Shown: positions 17,441 to 27,356, counted from the first letter of the stretch. The stretch is DNA of 64,000 bases from Campylobacter sp. RM16192 (GCF_004803855.2 NZ_CP012552.1:496001-560000), one strand, 5' to 3'. The notes: generated from the letters alone by a model not told the origin. Made by a program: numbers and translations.

Positions 17441-17482
17441 TTGATTTTAATCAATTTAAACTCAGCTTTTGTAAGCTAATAT
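17441..17482 (+). promoter_or_regulatory. FNR/CRP-type operator and -10 box of the nap operon
   Basis: A perfect TTGAT-N4-ATCAA palindrome covers 17441-17454. A -10-like TAATAT lies at 17477-17482. If transcription starts about 7 bases after it (near 17489), the palindrome is centred at -41.5, the class II activator position. Activation of nap by an FNR/CRP-family regulator in low oxygen or in response to nitrate or NO-type signals is therefore likely. Confidence 0.65.
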
Positions 17483-17537
17483 CTAAAATATAAAATAAAA
17501 TTTTAAGAAAAAACTTAAAAAATTTTAAGGAGAAAAA

Positions 17538-20318
17538 ATGGATCGACGAGATTTTATTAAGAGTGCCGCCGCAAGCGCCGCTTGTGCTAGTGCCGGTATA
17601 GCGATGCCTGCCAATCTGATGGCGAATTCAAATGCCGAAAAAGGTTGGCGCTGGGATAAGGCTGCATGTCGCTTTTGCGGAACGGGATGCGGTATTATGG
17701 TTGCAACCAAGGACGGCAAAATAGTAGCCGTTAAAGGAGATCCGGCTGCTCCTGTAAACAGAGGCTTAAACTGTATCAAAGGATACTTTAACGCCAAGAT
17801 CATGTATGGAGAGGATCGTATCACACATCCGCTTCTTCGCGTAAATGAAAAGGGTGAATTTGATAAAAAGGGCAAATTTAAGCAAGTAAGCTGGCAAAAA
17901 GCGTTTGATGTAATGACCGAGCAGTTTAAAAAAGCTTATAACGAGCTTGGACCTCACGGCATAGGTGTGTTTGGCTCGGGTCAATATACCGTAATGGAAG
18001 GCGTTGCAGCCGTTAAACTTATAAAGGCCGGCTTTAGAAGTAACGCCATTGATCCAAACGCTCGCCACTGTATGGCATCTGCGGTTGTTGCGTTTATGCA
18101 GACATTTGGTATAGATGAGCCTTCTGGCTGTTTTGACGATATCGAGTTAACCGACACGGTAGTGTGCTGGGGCGCAAATATGGCGGAGATGCACCCTGTG
18201 CTTTGGGCGAGAGTTAGCGATAGAAAGCTAGCCGATCCTGAAAGAGTAAAAGTAGTAAATTTAAGTACGTATTCTACTAGAACTTCGCACTTAGCCGATA
18301 TCGAGATCATATTTACGCCATCAACCGACCTTGCGATATTTAACTATATCGCTCGTGAGATAGTTTATAACCACCCTGAGATGATAGATGAAGAATTTGT
18401 TAAAAAACACTGTATATTTACAACAGGGCCTGCCGACATAGGATATGGCTTAAGAAATAATCCTAACCATCCGAAATACACAAATGAAAAAGATATATTA
18501 GAAACAGAGCTTAAGAAAAAACTAAGTGATAATGAAGGCATAACTCTTGCTTATCTTGGACTAAAAGCCGGCGATGTTATGGAAAATAAAAATAACGCCA
18601 AAGCCGGAAACCACTGGGAGATAAGCTTTGAGGAGTTTAAAAAGGCTCTTGCTCCTTATACTCTTGACTTCGTTGCTAAACTTGCAAAAGGTGATCCGAA
18701 CGAGGATTTAGAGGAATTTAAAGCGAAGTTAAAAACTCTAGCCGAGCTATATATAGAAAAACAAAGAAAGGTCGTAAGCTTCTGGACTATGGGTATGAAT
18801 CAACACCAAAGAGGCACATGGGTAAACGAGCAAGCTTACATGATCCACTTCTTGCTTGGCAAGCAAGCGCTTCCAGGTTCTGGAGCATTCTCGCTAACAG
18901 GACAGCCTTCTGCTTGCGGAACAGCAAGAGAGGTTGGAACGTTTGCTCACCGCTTGCCTGCGGATATGGTTGTAGCAAACCCTAAACACCGCGAAATTTC
19001 AGAAAAAATTTGGAAGCTTCCAAAAGGCACGCTAAATCCTAAACCGGGGCCTCACTTTGTCCAAATCATGCGTGATTTAGAAGATGGCAAGATAAAATGG
19101 GCTTGGGTTCACGTAAATAACCCATGGCACAACACCGCAAATGCAAACCACTGGATAAAAGCGGCTCGTGAGATGGATAACTTTATCGTCGTTTCAGACC
19201 CGTATCCTGGAATTTCTGCTAAAGTTGCAGACCTTATCCTGCCAACTGCGATGATATATGAAAAATGGGGCGCATACGGTAACGCAGAGCGTAGAACTCA
19301 GCACTGGAGACAGCAAGTTCTTCCTGTGGGAGAAGCTATGTCTGATACATGGCAGATGATGGAATTTTCAAAACGCTTTAAACTAAAAGAGGTATGGAAA
19401 GAGCAAAAAGTAGATGACAAGCTAACATTACCTAATGTGCTAGAAGAGGCTAAAGCGATGGGCTATAGCGAGGAAGATACATTGTTTGACGTGTTGTTTG
19501 CAAACAAAGAGGCAAGAAGTTATGGTGCAAAAGATCCTATTATGGAAGACTATGACAACACTGAAGTATTTGGAGACAATAGAAATGTAGTTGGAAGTGA
19601 CGGTAAAGTATTTAAAGGATATGGATTCTTTGTCCAAAAATACCTTTGGGAAGATTACCGTAAATTTGGTCTAGGACATGGACACGATCTTGCTGATTTT
19701 GATACATATCATAGAGTTCGCGGACTAAGATGGCCTGTGGTTGACGGTAAAGAGACTCAGTGGAGATTTAATACTAAATTTGACCCTTATGCGAAAAAAG
19801 CTGACCCGACAGCGAAATTTGCATTCTACGGCAACAAGGACGCGAAACTTCCAAGAGGAGACCTGATTAAGGCGACAAGCGGAGATGAAAAGTTCTCACT
19901 TCATAACAAGGCTAAAATTTTCTTCCGTCCTTACATGGATCCGTGCGAAATGCCTGATAGCACATATCCGCTTTGGCTATGCACAGGTCGTGTTCTTGAG
20001 CACTGGCACTCAGGCACTATGACAATGCGCGTTCCTGAGCTATACCGTGCGGTACCTGAGGCGCTTTGCTATATGCATGAACAAGATGCCGAGAAATTTG
20101 GTGTAATGCAAAACGAGATTGTTTGGGTTGAGTCTCGTCGCGGTAAGGTTAAAGCAAGGGTAGATCTAAGAGGACGCAACAAGCCGCCTGTAGGACTTGT
20201 TTATGTGCCTTGGTTCGATGAGAATGTATTTATAAATAAAGTCTGCCTAGATGCGACTTGCCCGATATCAAAAGAGACCGATTATAAAAAATGCGCGGTT
20301 AAAATTTATAAGGCGTAG
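17538..20318 (+). CDS. napA: Periplasmic nitrate reductase catalytic subunit NapA
   Basis: NapA reduces nitrate to nitrite in the periplasm with a bis-MGD molybdenum centre and one [4Fe-4S] cluster. The 926 residues start with a Tat signal ([12 protein letters not shown]). The cluster motif CRFCGTGCG and a later NCIKG Cys lie at about residues 45-80. The likely Mo-ligand Cys is in ARHCMASAV near residue 178. MGD-binding segments ([17 protein letters not shown]) follow. Length is that of the long epsilonproteobacterial NapA. It leads napAGHBFLD with AAGGAG before the ATG. Confidence 0.97.
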   Translation: MDRRDFIKSAAASAACASAGIAMPANLMANSNAEKGWRWDKAACRFCGTGCGIMVATKDGKIVAVKGDPAAPVNRGLNCIKGYFNAKIMYGEDRITHPLLRVNEKGEFDKKGKFKQVSWQKAFDVMTEQFKKAYNELGPHGIGVFGSGQYTVMEGVAAVKLIKAGFRSNAIDPNARHCMASAVVAFMQTFGIDEPSGCFDDIELTDTVVCWGANMAEMHPVLWARVSDRKLADPERVKVVNLSTYSTRTSHLADIEIIFTPSTDLAIFNYIAREIVYNHPEMIDEEFVKKHCIFTTGPADIGYGLRNNPNHPKYTNEKDILETELKKKLSDNEGITLAYLGLKAGDVMENKNNAKAGNHWEISFEEFKKALAPYTLDFVAKLAKGDPNEDLEEFKAKLKTLAELYIEKQRKVVSFWTMGMNQHQRGTWVNEQAYMIHFLLGKQALPGSGAFSLTGQPSACGTAREVGTFAHRLPADMVVANPKHREISEKIWKLPKGTLNPKPGPHFVQIMRDLEDGKIKWAWVHVNNPWHNTANANHWIKAAREMDNFIVVSDPYPGISAKVADLILPTAMIYEKWGAYGNAERRTQHWRQQVLPVGEAMSDTWQMMEFSKRFKLKEVWKEQKVDDKLTLPNVLEEAKAMGYSEEDTLFDVLFANKEARSYGAKDPIMEDYDNTEVFGDNRNVVGSDGKVFKGYGFFVQKYLWEDYRKFGLGHGHDLADFDTYHRVRGLRWPVVDGKETQWRFNTKFDPYAKKADPTAKFAFYGNKDAKLPRGDLIKATSGDEKFSLHNKAKIFFRPYMDPCEMPDSTYPLWLCTGRVLEHWHSGTMTMRVPELYRAVPEALCYMHEQDAEKFGVMQNEIVWVESRRGKVKARVDLRGRNKPPVGLVYVPWFDENVFINKVCLDATCPISKETDYKKCAVKIYKA

Positions 20319-20320
20319 AT

Positions 20321-21076
20321 ATGAAAGATAGGCGCGAAGTACTCAAATTTGGCTTAAAGGCGATTAGCTTAGTGATCGCCGGAGGCTTTACTTGGAGTAC
20401 GCAGACTAATCTTAAGGCTCAAACTCTCATCCTTCGCCCGCCGGGAGCAAGGGATGAGAAGGGCTTTATGGCTAGTTGTATAAGATGCGGGCTTTGCGTG
20501 GAGGCGTGTCCTTTTGATACGTTAAGCCTAGCAAAGCTTGGCGATAATATAAGCTTTGGAACGCCTTATTTCACGCCAAGAGAGACACCTTGCTACATGT
20601 GTACCGATATCCCTTGTACGGTCGCCTGTCCGACGGACGCTCTTGATGTGAAACTCGTTAGCACTGATGATAAGCTTGATATCAACAAATCTCGCATGGG
20701 CATAGCCGTGCTTGATCCTTATAGCTGTATAGCATTTGCGGGAATTCAGTGCGATGCCTGTTATAGGGCTTGTCCGCTTATAGACAAGGCTCTTGTTCTT
20801 GAATACAAAAGAAACGAACGAACCGAAAAGCACGCGTTTTTACTTCCTGTGGTGGATGCAAACTACTGCACGGGCTGCGGAAAATGCGAAAACGCCTGCG
20901 TAACGAAAAAAGCGGCGATTTTCGTGCTTCCAAGAGAGATCGGACTTGGCGAAGTGAATGACAACTACGTTAAAGGCTGGATAGAAGACGATGATACGAG
21001 ACTAAAAGATATAGACACCAAGATCAAGCTTGATCAAAACAAAGTCAAAGACTACCTTAATAGCGGAGAGATATGA
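20321..21076 (+). CDS. napG: Ferredoxin-type quinol dehydrogenase subunit NapG
   Basis: NapG is a periplasmic polyferredoxin that, with NapH, passes electrons from quinol towards NapB/NapA. The 251 residues start with a signal segment of twin-arginine type (MKDRREVLKFG). Four [4Fe-4S] motifs follow: CIRCGLCVEACP, CYMCTDIPCTVACP, CIAFAGIQCDACYRACP and CTGCGKCENAC. It starts 2 bases after napA and overlaps napH by 4 bases. Confidence 0.95.
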   Translation: MKDRREVLKFGLKAISLVIAGGFTWSTQTNLKAQTLILRPPGARDEKGFMASCIRCGLCVEACPFDTLSLAKLGDNISFGTPYFTPRETPCYMCTDIPCTVACPTDALDVKLVSTDDKLDINKSRMGIAVLDPYSCIAFAGIQCDACYRACPLIDKALVLEYKRNERTEKHAFLLPVVDANYCTGCGKCENACVTKKAAIFVLPREIGLGEVNDNYVKGWIEDDDTRLKDIDTKIKLDQNKVKDYLNSGEI

Positions 21077-21867
21077 TGAAATACTTACTGCTTAGAAGAA
21101 TAACTCAAATTTCCATTTTGACTCTGTTTTTGGTTAGCAATCTTTACGGACTTAAAATTTTGCAAGGAAATTTAAGCTCGTCTATGATCTTTGGCACTAT
21201 CCCGCTTAGCGATCCGTTTGCGGTGCTGCAGCTGTTTTTGGCCAGCTTTACACTTGCCGGCTCTGCTGCACTCGGGGCTTTGATAGTAGTGTTGATATAC
21301 GCTCTTATCGCGCCTCGTGCATTTTGCGCTTGGGTATGTCCGGTAAATATGATAACAGATTTTGCAAGATTTGTTAGGGTCAAATTTGGCTACGATAAAG
21401 ATAAAAAAGTAGTCGTGTTTTCTAAAAGCTTTCGCTACTACATACTTGCCTTTGTGCTTTTTATGTCCGTGGTTATGCAAACGCCTGCATTTGAGGGAGT
21501 AAGCTTTATCGGCATAATTCAGCGCGGTATCATATACGGCGGCACGCTTTGGATATTTGTGGCTTTTGGCGTGTTTGCCATAGACGCTTTTGTGGGCGAT
21601 AGACTGATATGCTCAAAGCTTTGTCCTCTTGGTGCTTTTTATGCGACGATTGGCAAATTTGCGTTTATCCGCGTAGAGCATGATAGCCAAAACTGCACAA
21701 AATGCATGAAGTGCAAAGTGATATGCCCTGAAAGCCAAGTACTTGGAATAATCGGAAAAGAAAGCGGTTTGATAACCTCTAGCGAATGTATCAGCTGCGG
21801 ACGCTGTGTAGACGTTTGCGGCGATGACGCGTTAAAATTTAGCATAAGAAATTTAAGGAGAAAATGA
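21073..21867 (+). CDS. napH: Membrane quinol dehydrogenase subunit NapH
   Basis: NapH is the inner-membrane partner of NapG. The 264 residues include about four transmembrane helices, two CxxxCP motifs on membrane loops (FCAWVCPVN, CSKLCPLGAF) and a C-terminal cytoplasmic domain with two [4Fe-4S] motifs (CTKCMKCKVICPE, CISCGRCVDVCG). It overlaps napG by 4 bases and abuts napB. In this group NapGH replaces NapC as the route from menaquinol. Confidence 0.95.
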   Translation: MMKYLLLRRITQISILTLFLVSNLYGLKILQGNLSSSMIFGTIPLSDPFAVLQLFLASFTLAGSAALGALIVVLIYALIAPRAFCAWVCPVNMITDFARFVRVKFGYDKDKKVVVFSKSFRYYILAFVLFMSVVMQTPAFEGVSFIGIIQRGIIYGGTLWIFVAFGVFAIDAFVGDRLICSKLCPLGAFYATIGKFAFIRVEHDSQNCTKCMKCKVICPESQVLGIIGKESGLITSSECISCGRCVDVCGDDALKFSIRNLRRK

Positions 21868-22401
21868 ATGAAAACTTTTAGGTTTGCACTTGGTGCAATG
21901 GCTGCGGCAATCATCCTTGCAGGGTGCAATGCGCCGTCGGTCGCGGACAACAAGCCAAAGGATTTGGGCGGATTAAGAAGCTCTGATGTAATGGATGAAA
22001 ATTCAGTCAAGCTACTGGAGTATCAATACTCAACCGATCCTGCAGGAACTGCTAAAAACATAGAGCGCGCATTTGAAAACGCTCCTCCGATGATCCCTCA
22101 TGATCTAGAAGGGCTTATCCCTATTACCAAAGATATGAATATGTGCGTAACCTGCCATATGCCTGATGTCGCCAAAGACGCCGGAGCTACGCCTCTGCCT
22201 AAATCGCACTTTTATAGTATCAGAAACAACAAAGACTTAGCAGATAAGCTAAGCGATGATAGATTTAACTGTACTCAGTGCCACGCTCCTCAAGCAAACG
22301 TGACCGTGCCGTTTAAAAATAACTTCAAACCTGAGTTTAGAACTAAAGACGGCGCAGAGAGGTCAAACCTGCTTGATATACTAAATGACGGTGTGAGGTA
22401 A
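21868..22401 (+). CDS. napB: Diheme cytochrome c NapB, small subunit of nitrate reductase
   Basis: NapB accepts electrons from NapGH and gives them to NapA. The 177 residues carry two heme-binding CxxCH motifs, CVTCH near residue 92 and CTQCH near residue 133, and the NapB-type axial His regions. The N-terminus MKTFRFALGAMAAAIILAGC ends in a lipobox, so the protein may be a lipoprotein tethered to a membrane rather than freely soluble. The ATG at 21868 directly follows the napH stop; AAGGAG lies upstream. Confidence 0.93.
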   Translation: MKTFRFALGAMAAAIILAGCNAPSVADNKPKDLGGLRSSDVMDENSVKLLEYQYSTDPAGTAKNIERAFENAPPMIPHDLEGLIPITKDMNMCVTCHMPDVAKDAGATPLPKSHFYSIRNNKDLADKLSDDRFNCTQCHAPQANVTVPFKNNFKPEFRTKDGAERSNLLDILNDGVR

Positions 22402-22403
22402 GA

Positions 22404-22889
22404 TTGCAAGAGGCAAACAATCTTTCAAGAAGAAGACTTTTTACAAAAATTTTAGGCGCCAAAGAGCAGGCGCCTAATTTTATTGCTCCGCCGTATTTTT
22501 GCGGAGAATTTGATTGTGTGAATTGTCACGCTCCTTGTGTAAAGGCTTGCGGGCGCGAGCTTTTGAGATTTGAAAATCAAAGAGTTATTTTTGAGTTTAA
22601 AAATTTAGGTTGCAACTTCTGCAAGGATTGCGCCATAGCTTGCGAAGAGATCGGCAAAGAGGTTTTAAGTCTAAAATTCCCAGCCAAAATAGAGGCAAAG
22701 GTTAGTATAGATGTGGCTTCTTGCTTAGCGTGGAATAATACGATTTGCTATAATTGCCAAGATATATGCAAATTTAGAGCGATTGACTTTTTTGGCGTTT
22801 TTCGCCCTGTTATAAACGAACGCTGCACGGGATGTGCGCAGTGTCTTGAGGTGTGTTTTAAAAATTCTATCAAAATGGAGGCTTTATGA
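22404..22889 (+). CDS. napF: Cytoplasmic ferredoxin-type protein NapF
   Basis: NapF is a cytoplasmic iron-sulfur protein thought to act on NapA before Tat export, perhaps in loading its cluster. The 161 residues begin at a TTG codon (position 22404), two bases after the napB stop, and start with SRRRLF as NapF proteins do. Clusters are suggested by CVNCHAPCVKAC, CNFCKDCAIAC, CYNCQDIC and CTGCAQCLEVC. Its stop overlaps the napL start by 4 bases. Confidence 0.88.
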   Translation: MQEANNLSRRRLFTKILGAKEQAPNFIAPPYFCGEFDCVNCHAPCVKACGRELLRFENQRVIFEFKNLGCNFCKDCAIACEEIGKEVLSLKFPAKIEAKVSIDVASCLAWNNTICYNCQDICKFRAIDFFGVFRPVINERCTGCAQCLEVCFKNSIKMEAL

Positions 22890-23836
22890 AAATTCTACTC
22901 GCTTTTTTAGTGCTTTTAAATTTGGCTTTTTCTCTTGATATCAAAGAGCCTTACAAGATCATAGAAGCGCACTCTAACGTTATAAGTTCCTCGCTTTTAA
23001 ACGACAAACTTTATCTTGGTACCGACAGCGGTCAGGTAAATATTTATGATATGAAGAGCGAGGAGTTTTTAGAGCCTATAGTTTTACCAAAGATAAAGAC
23101 GCATTTTACCGATGATGAGTTTGCAAAAGTATTTAGCATAGATGAGCTTAACGGCGTGCTGATGGTGCTAAGCGAGACGAGTTACGGCAAAAGACTTTTA
23201 CATGTTTATGAGATGATTGACGGTAAAAGAGTAGAGGCTAAAACTATAAATTTAGATAACGAATCGATCAAAAAAGCTCTATTTTTAAATCCTAAAACGG
23301 CTATTATCGGTTCGCTTAGTAATGAAATTTATTTTTTAAATTTAGAAACGGGCAATATAGATTTTAGCAAAAAATTTTCCATAGCGTCGCTATCTGACTT
23401 TGAACTTAGCGAAGATAGAAGCAAAATAGCGGTGGGTTGTGAGAGCGGGATAGTTTATATATTTGACGCTAAAGAGCGCAAAGTGCTAAACGAGCTTGGC
23501 TTTCATAAAGATAATATGTATGACATAGAGTATAAAAACGGCGCTATCATTACAGGCGGAGTGGATAGGCATGCAGGAGTTTATATCGGCGGTAGTATCG
23601 GCATGATGAGGTCAAATTTCTTAGTCTATGCGGTAGGTCTTAGTGATGACGGCAAACTTGGAGCATTTATGAGTGATGATCTAAGCGATATAGACGTATT
23701 TGAAGTAAATAGCAAACGAGTGCTGGCAAGACTAAAAACTATGCAAAGTACGATAAATGGCATACGTTTTATAGATGACAGCTCGCTTATAAGCGTTGCG
23801 TATGAGAAAAAAGTAAAATTTTGGAGATTTAGATGA
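22886..23836 (+). CDS. napL: NapL, periplasmic WD40-like nap accessory protein
   Basis: This 316-residue protein has a signal peptide (MKILLAFLVLLNLAFSLDI) and a series of WD40-like blades (GTDSGQVNIYDMKSEEFL, GCESGIVYIFDAKERKVLNE, and a final VAYEKKVKFWRF). NapL is found in epsilonproteobacterial nap operons. Its exact role is unclear, though mutants in related species have modest effects on nitrate reduction. It overlaps napF and napD by 4 bases each. Confidence 0.88.
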   Translation: MKILLAFLVLLNLAFSLDIKEPYKIIEAHSNVISSSLLNDKLYLGTDSGQVNIYDMKSEEFLEPIVLPKIKTHFTDDEFAKVFSIDELNGVLMVLSETSYGKRLLHVYEMIDGKRVEAKTINLDNESIKKALFLNPKTAIIGSLSNEIYFLNLETGNIDFSKKFSIASLSDFELSEDRSKIAVGCESGIVYIFDAKERKVLNELGFHKDNMYDIEYKNGAIITGGVDRHAGVYIGGSIGMMRSNFLVYAVGLSDDGKLGAFMSDDLSDIDVFEVNSKRVLARLKTMQSTINGIRFIDDSSLISVAYEKKVKFWRFR

Positions 23837-24180
23837 ATATTTCAAGTGTTATAGTGCATATAAAAGATGAAAATTTAATGGATGATGTTTTAAATTCGCT
23901 TAGTAAAATGAGCGAGTGCGAAGTTGTGGCTCATGAAAATTTAAAGATAGTGGCGCTTATAAGCGTAGAAAATTTTGAACATGAGCTTGAAACTTTTAAG
24001 GCTATGGAGCGTATAGAGGGAGTTGCCGGAGTTGCGATGGTATATAGCTATCAAGAGGACTTGGAGGGCGACTTAGAGAGGCTAAAGGCAAGCGGCAAGC
24101 TAAGCGAAGTGCTTACAAACGAAGATATGCACGCAAAAGATATAGTTTATAGCGGTAGTATCCATCATAAAGTTAAATAG
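23833..24180 (+). CDS. napD: NapD, NapA-specific chaperone
   Basis: NapD binds the Tat signal of NapA and delays export until the cofactor is in place. The 115 residues start with NISSVIVHIKDENL and have the small ferredoxin-like fold pattern of NapD, with an extra C-terminal tail of about 30 residues. It is the last nap gene, overlapping napL by 4 bases. Confidence 0.9.
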   Translation: MNISSVIVHIKDENLMDDVLNSLSKMSECEVVAHENLKIVALISVENFEHELETFKAMERIEGVAGVAMVYSYQEDLEGDLERLKASGKLSEVLTNEDMHAKDIVYSGSIHHKVK

Positions 24181-24290
24181 CTTAAATTTAACTTTCTTTT
24201 TTAATATAACTTCTAACAAAAATAAAAATATAAAGATAAATTTAACTTAAACTATATAAAATACTTAAAATTTAAATTTAAGGAGTTTGT

Positions 24291-25529
24291 ATGAGTATCA
24301 ATTTAGATAGATTAAAAGGGCTTTTTAAAGAGATTAATGCAATCAATGATGATAGTTTTGGTGAAGGTATGAGCCGTCTTGCTTACACTCCTCAAGATAA
24401 GGCTGCGCGCGAGCTATTTATAAAACGCTGCAAAGAGGCTGGGCTTAGTGTAAGAGTAGATGCGATAGGCAATATCTTTGCAAGGCGCGAAGGAAACGAG
24501 CCAAATTTACCTGCCATAGCCTTTGGATCTCATCTTGATACGGTTATAAATGGCGGTCAATTTGATGGAATTTTAGGTGTGCTTGGCGGACTCGAAGTTA
24601 TTTGCTCACTTAATGATGAAAATATCAAAACAAAACATCCGCTTGAGCTGATCGTGTTTGAGTGCGAGGAGTCAAGCAGGTTTAATATCGCAACTCTTGG
24701 AAGCAAGGTAATGTGTGGTAAGCTTGGATATGAGAAGCTAAAAGAGGTAAAAGACTTTAGAAGTCAAGAGATAGGCGAAATTTTTGGCGAATTTGGAATA
24801 GATATAAAAAGGATAGAAGAGGCTAAAAATTTAGAGCCAAACTATAAGAGCTTTTTTGAAATTCACATCGAGCAAGGACCGCTTCTTGACAATGAAAAGA
24901 TCCAAATCGGCGTAGTTAGCGCTATCGCCGCTCCGCATAGATTTAGCGTGCGAGTTATCGGACAGCCTCAGCACTCAGGAACAACAGCGATGAAATACCG
25001 CAATGACGCACTTTGTGCAGCTGCCGAGATAATCTTAGCAGTTGAAAAAATCGCAAAAGATAATGCTCAAAATAGCGTAGTTGCAACTACCGGAAACTGC
25101 TCTGTAAAACCTGGCGTGATGAACGTAGTGCCGGGAGAGACAACGCTGCTAGTTGATCTAAGAGGCATAAATTTACAAACTCGCGAAGAGGCTTACGAGC
25201 AGATATTGGCTGAAATTTCAAGAGTAGAAAAGGAACGTGTCGTAAAATGCGAGATCAAACAGCTTGCTTTTGATACTCCTTGCAAACTCAATGATAGGCT
25301 TATAAATTTGATAGCCTCTGAGACTAAGGTGTTAAATTTAAGCCATGAGATCATGCCAAGCGGAGCAGGGCATGATGCGATGCATATGGCTGAAATTTGC
25401 CCTACTGCGATGATATTCATTCCTTCAAAAAACGGAATTAGCCACAATCCTGCAGAATTTTCAAAATGGGACGATATAGAAAAGGGAGTAGAGCTTTTAA
25501 GAAATGTCATTCTAAAAGAGGCTGAGTAA
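24291..25529 (+). CDS. M20-family amidohydrolase (N-carbamoyl-amino-acid / allantoate type)
   Basis: This 412-residue enzyme belongs to the hydantoinase/carbamoylase branch of M20 zinc or manganese amidases. Metal ligands appear in GSHLDTV near residue 80, GGQFDGILGV (Asp, residue about 92), FECEESSRF (Glu pair, about 125), HIEQGP (His, about 192) and AGHDAMHMA (His, about 363). The substrate-facing PQHSGTTAMKYRNDA loop lies near 225. It stands alone with AAGGAG before the ATG, between nap and a hypothetical gene. The substrate (N-carbamoyl-L-amino acid, allantoate or ureidoglycolate type) cannot be decided from sequence. Confidence 0.88.
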   Translation: MSINLDRLKGLFKEINAINDDSFGEGMSRLAYTPQDKAARELFIKRCKEAGLSVRVDAIGNIFARREGNEPNLPAIAFGSHLDTVINGGQFDGILGVLGGLEVICSLNDENIKTKHPLELIVFECEESSRFNIATLGSKVMCGKLGYEKLKEVKDFRSQEIGEIFGEFGIDIKRIEEAKNLEPNYKSFFEIHIEQGPLLDNEKIQIGVVSAIAAPHRFSVRVIGQPQHSGTTAMKYRNDALCAAAEIILAVEKIAKDNAQNSVVATTGNCSVKPGVMNVVPGETTLLVDLRGINLQTREEAYEQILAEISRVEKERVVKCEIKQLAFDTPCKLNDRLINLIASETKVLNLSHEIMPSGAGHDAMHMAEICPTAMIFIPSKNGISHNPAEFSKWDDIEKGVELLRNVILKEAE

Positions 25530-25577
25530 ATTTAAAAAAATATAGTAGAATGATAAGAAATATAATAAGGAGGAATT

Positions 25578-26153
25578 ATGCAAATAAATTCCGTATCAAG
25601 TAATTTTAACTTTTATGGTTTAAATCAAAACGAAAATAGTTCTAAATTTAGGGACTTAGTTTCAAATTTAAGTGCTTTACAGGTTACAAATAGCTATTTT
25701 TCTGATTTTCAAAATAAAGCTTTTGAACAAAGCGGGTTAAATTTCAGTGTGCAATCGGCAATAGATTTTGGTTTTTTTAAGCAAATGTCAAGGATTCCCG
25801 AAAATTTAGAGGATATTTTAAAAAATATTGACTATAAAACTATCGGCTATTCTGGAAAAGATATATCCTCTTTATCGCAAAATGAAGCTAGCGATCTTAT
25901 AAGCGATAATGGATTTTTTGGTATCACAAATACAGCAAATAGAATAGCTGATTTTGTGATAAATGGATCTGGAGGCGATCTTGAAAAGCTTCAAGCCGGA
26001 AAAGATGGTGTATTAAATGGCTTTAGAGAAGCCGAGCGTATGTGGGGAAATAAATTGCCTGAAATTTCCCAGCAAACAATGGAGAAAACTTTAGCTGCCA
26101 TAGATCAGCAAATAGCTAAATTGGGTGGCAATGTACTTAATGTTCAGGCTTAA
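25578..26153 (+). CDS. Hypothetical protein (family sometimes labelled 'hydrogenase-4 component G')
   Basis: This 191-residue soluble protein starts MQINSVSSNFNFYG, a Gln/Asn/Ser-rich lead typical of a small Campylobacter and Helicobacter family that databases often name 'hydrogenase-4 component G'. Nothing in the sequence supports a hydrogenase role: no metal-binding cysteines and no membrane helices are seen. The start has AAGGAGG in front. The 3' end overlaps the start of the following lipoprotein gene by 14 bases, so the two are probably co-transcribed. Function unknown. Confidence 0.6.
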   Translation: MQINSVSSNFNFYGLNQNENSSKFRDLVSNLSALQVTNSYFSDFQNKAFEQSGLNFSVQSAIDFGFFKQMSRIPENLEDILKNIDYKTIGYSGKDISSLSQNEASDLISDNGFFGITNTANRIADFVINGSGGDLEKLQAGKDGVLNGFREAERMWGNKLPEISQQTMEKTLAAIDQQIAKLGGNVLNVQA

Positions 26154-26587
26154 AATCGTATTAATTCTGATTTTATCTATATTTTTTAGCGGATGTTCGC
26201 AGTTTTTTTACTTCTGTAAATACTGCTCCGCTAAAAAAAGTAGAAAAACCAATCATTCTTCCTGTTAAAGAGCAGATGATAAAGGGTGTTATAGTCGATC
26301 TTGTATATTCTGAATCAGGATGGTGTTATACTATAAATAGCACCGATACTTCAAATAATAAGCTTAAAAGCGGTATATTTTGTGGCGATAGTCACGAGTT
26401 CTCTTATGGCGATCTTATATATGCAACTATCGTAAATAATAGAATAAAAAAGATGCTTCTCATACAAAAAAAGTATCTACCGCATAAAAATTTAGATTCC
26501 AGGAGTCTAAAAAAGCCAATTATAAAGCGTTTTGGCAATAAAAAGATAGCTGAAGTACCTAAAACAGAGCAAATCAGGTTTGATTAG
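26140..26587 (+). pseudogene. Small lipoprotein gene frameshifted at a T7 run
   Basis: From ATG 26140 the frame reads a lipoprotein signal (SIFFSGC, Cys at codon 19) and then meets a run of seven T at 26203-26209. After it the frame closes within about 20 codons. With six T the reading continues SQFFTSVNTAPLKKVEKPII into the downstream frame, which runs to 26587 and includes GVIVDLVYSESGWCYTINS. The intact product would be about 148 residues, a lipoprotein with a small beta-rich domain. The one-base excess could be phase variation, a fixed mutation or a base-calling error. No function is known. Confidence 0.65.
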
Positions 26588-26648
26588 CCGTTGATTTACC
26601 GAAGTGGTTTATAATTCTTTCAAGCAATCAAAGTTAGAACTCCTTTTA

Positions 26649-26674
26649 AGGGGGCGAGGCAAAAGCTCCCTTTT
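26649..26674 (+). terminator. Terminator after the hypothetical/lipoprotein pair
   Basis: AAGGGGGC pairs with GCTCCCTT (one G-U pair) across a loop and is followed by TTC. It lies in the 203-base gap before the cytochrome gene. Confidence 0.55.
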
Positions 26675-26790
26675 CTTCACTCAAGTAAATTTAGCTTTTT
26701 TAATTGTTTTATGTACTAATTTATAAAATTTAAAATATGCTATAATCTAAAAATGAATTTTCATAATCAAATCTAAACAAAGGGCTATGA

Positions 26791-27354
26791 ATGCGTTTTT
26801 ACAAATTATCATTTATGACATCTTTATTGTTGCTAGCTAGCTTAAATGCTAATGAGCCAAGCTATGTGTTTGAAGCAAAGGGAGAATTTGCTAAAGAATT
26901 AAAAGCTTTAGTTGAAAAATATTCAAAAGAAGACAATGTAACTATAAATGTTTATGAAAAAGCCCCTGAAAACGAAGACAACGGCGGGTTTTTAAACATA
27001 GGAGTAAATAGCAAAAGATCTTACAGCGTAGAAAGAGGAAGAGAGCTATACGCTAAAAACTGTGCAAGCTGTCATGGTGAAAATGGAGAAAAAAGAGCTT
27101 ACGGGACTTCAAGAAAGCTCACTCAGATTAGTGCTGAGGATATAGAAGCGGCGTTTTCAAGTTATCTTAATGATCCAGACTTCGGTGGCAAGCTAAAACA
27201 TATGATGAAGCCTGTCGTATCGACTACTTCATATAATGATCTCGGCGCCATTATCACTTTTCTAAAAGGTAAAGATTCGATGAAAAATAGTTCAAATTTT
27301 GAGCAAAATTCAGATATTTCAACAGCGCCTTCGCAAGGAAGCTATCTTAAATAA
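26791..27354 (+). CDS. Periplasmic monoheme c-type cytochrome
   Basis: This 187-residue protein has a signal peptide (cleaved near LNANE), a preceding domain of about 70 residues and a single heme-binding CASCH motif near residue 92. A Met-rich segment (KHMMKPV near residue 135) offers the axial Met. A Ser/Asn-rich tail follows. It resembles the short Campylobacter cytochromes of the c553 type that carry electrons in the periplasm. A strong hairpin closes the gene. Its redox partners are not evident here. Confidence 0.85.
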   Translation: MRFYKLSFMTSLLLLASLNANEPSYVFEAKGEFAKELKALVEKYSKEDNVTINVYEKAPENEDNGGFLNIGVNSKRSYSVERGRELYAKNCASCHGENGEKRAYGTSRKLTQISAEDIEAAFSSYLNDPDFGGKLKHMMKPVVSTTSYNDLGAIITFLKGKDSMKNSSNFEQNSDISTAPSQGSYLK

Positions 27355-27356
27355 AA

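Noticed and set aside
25578-26153. Hydrogenase-4 component G
   Set aside because: The name occurs in databases for this family, but no metal-binding or membrane features support it, so the gene is left as hypothetical.
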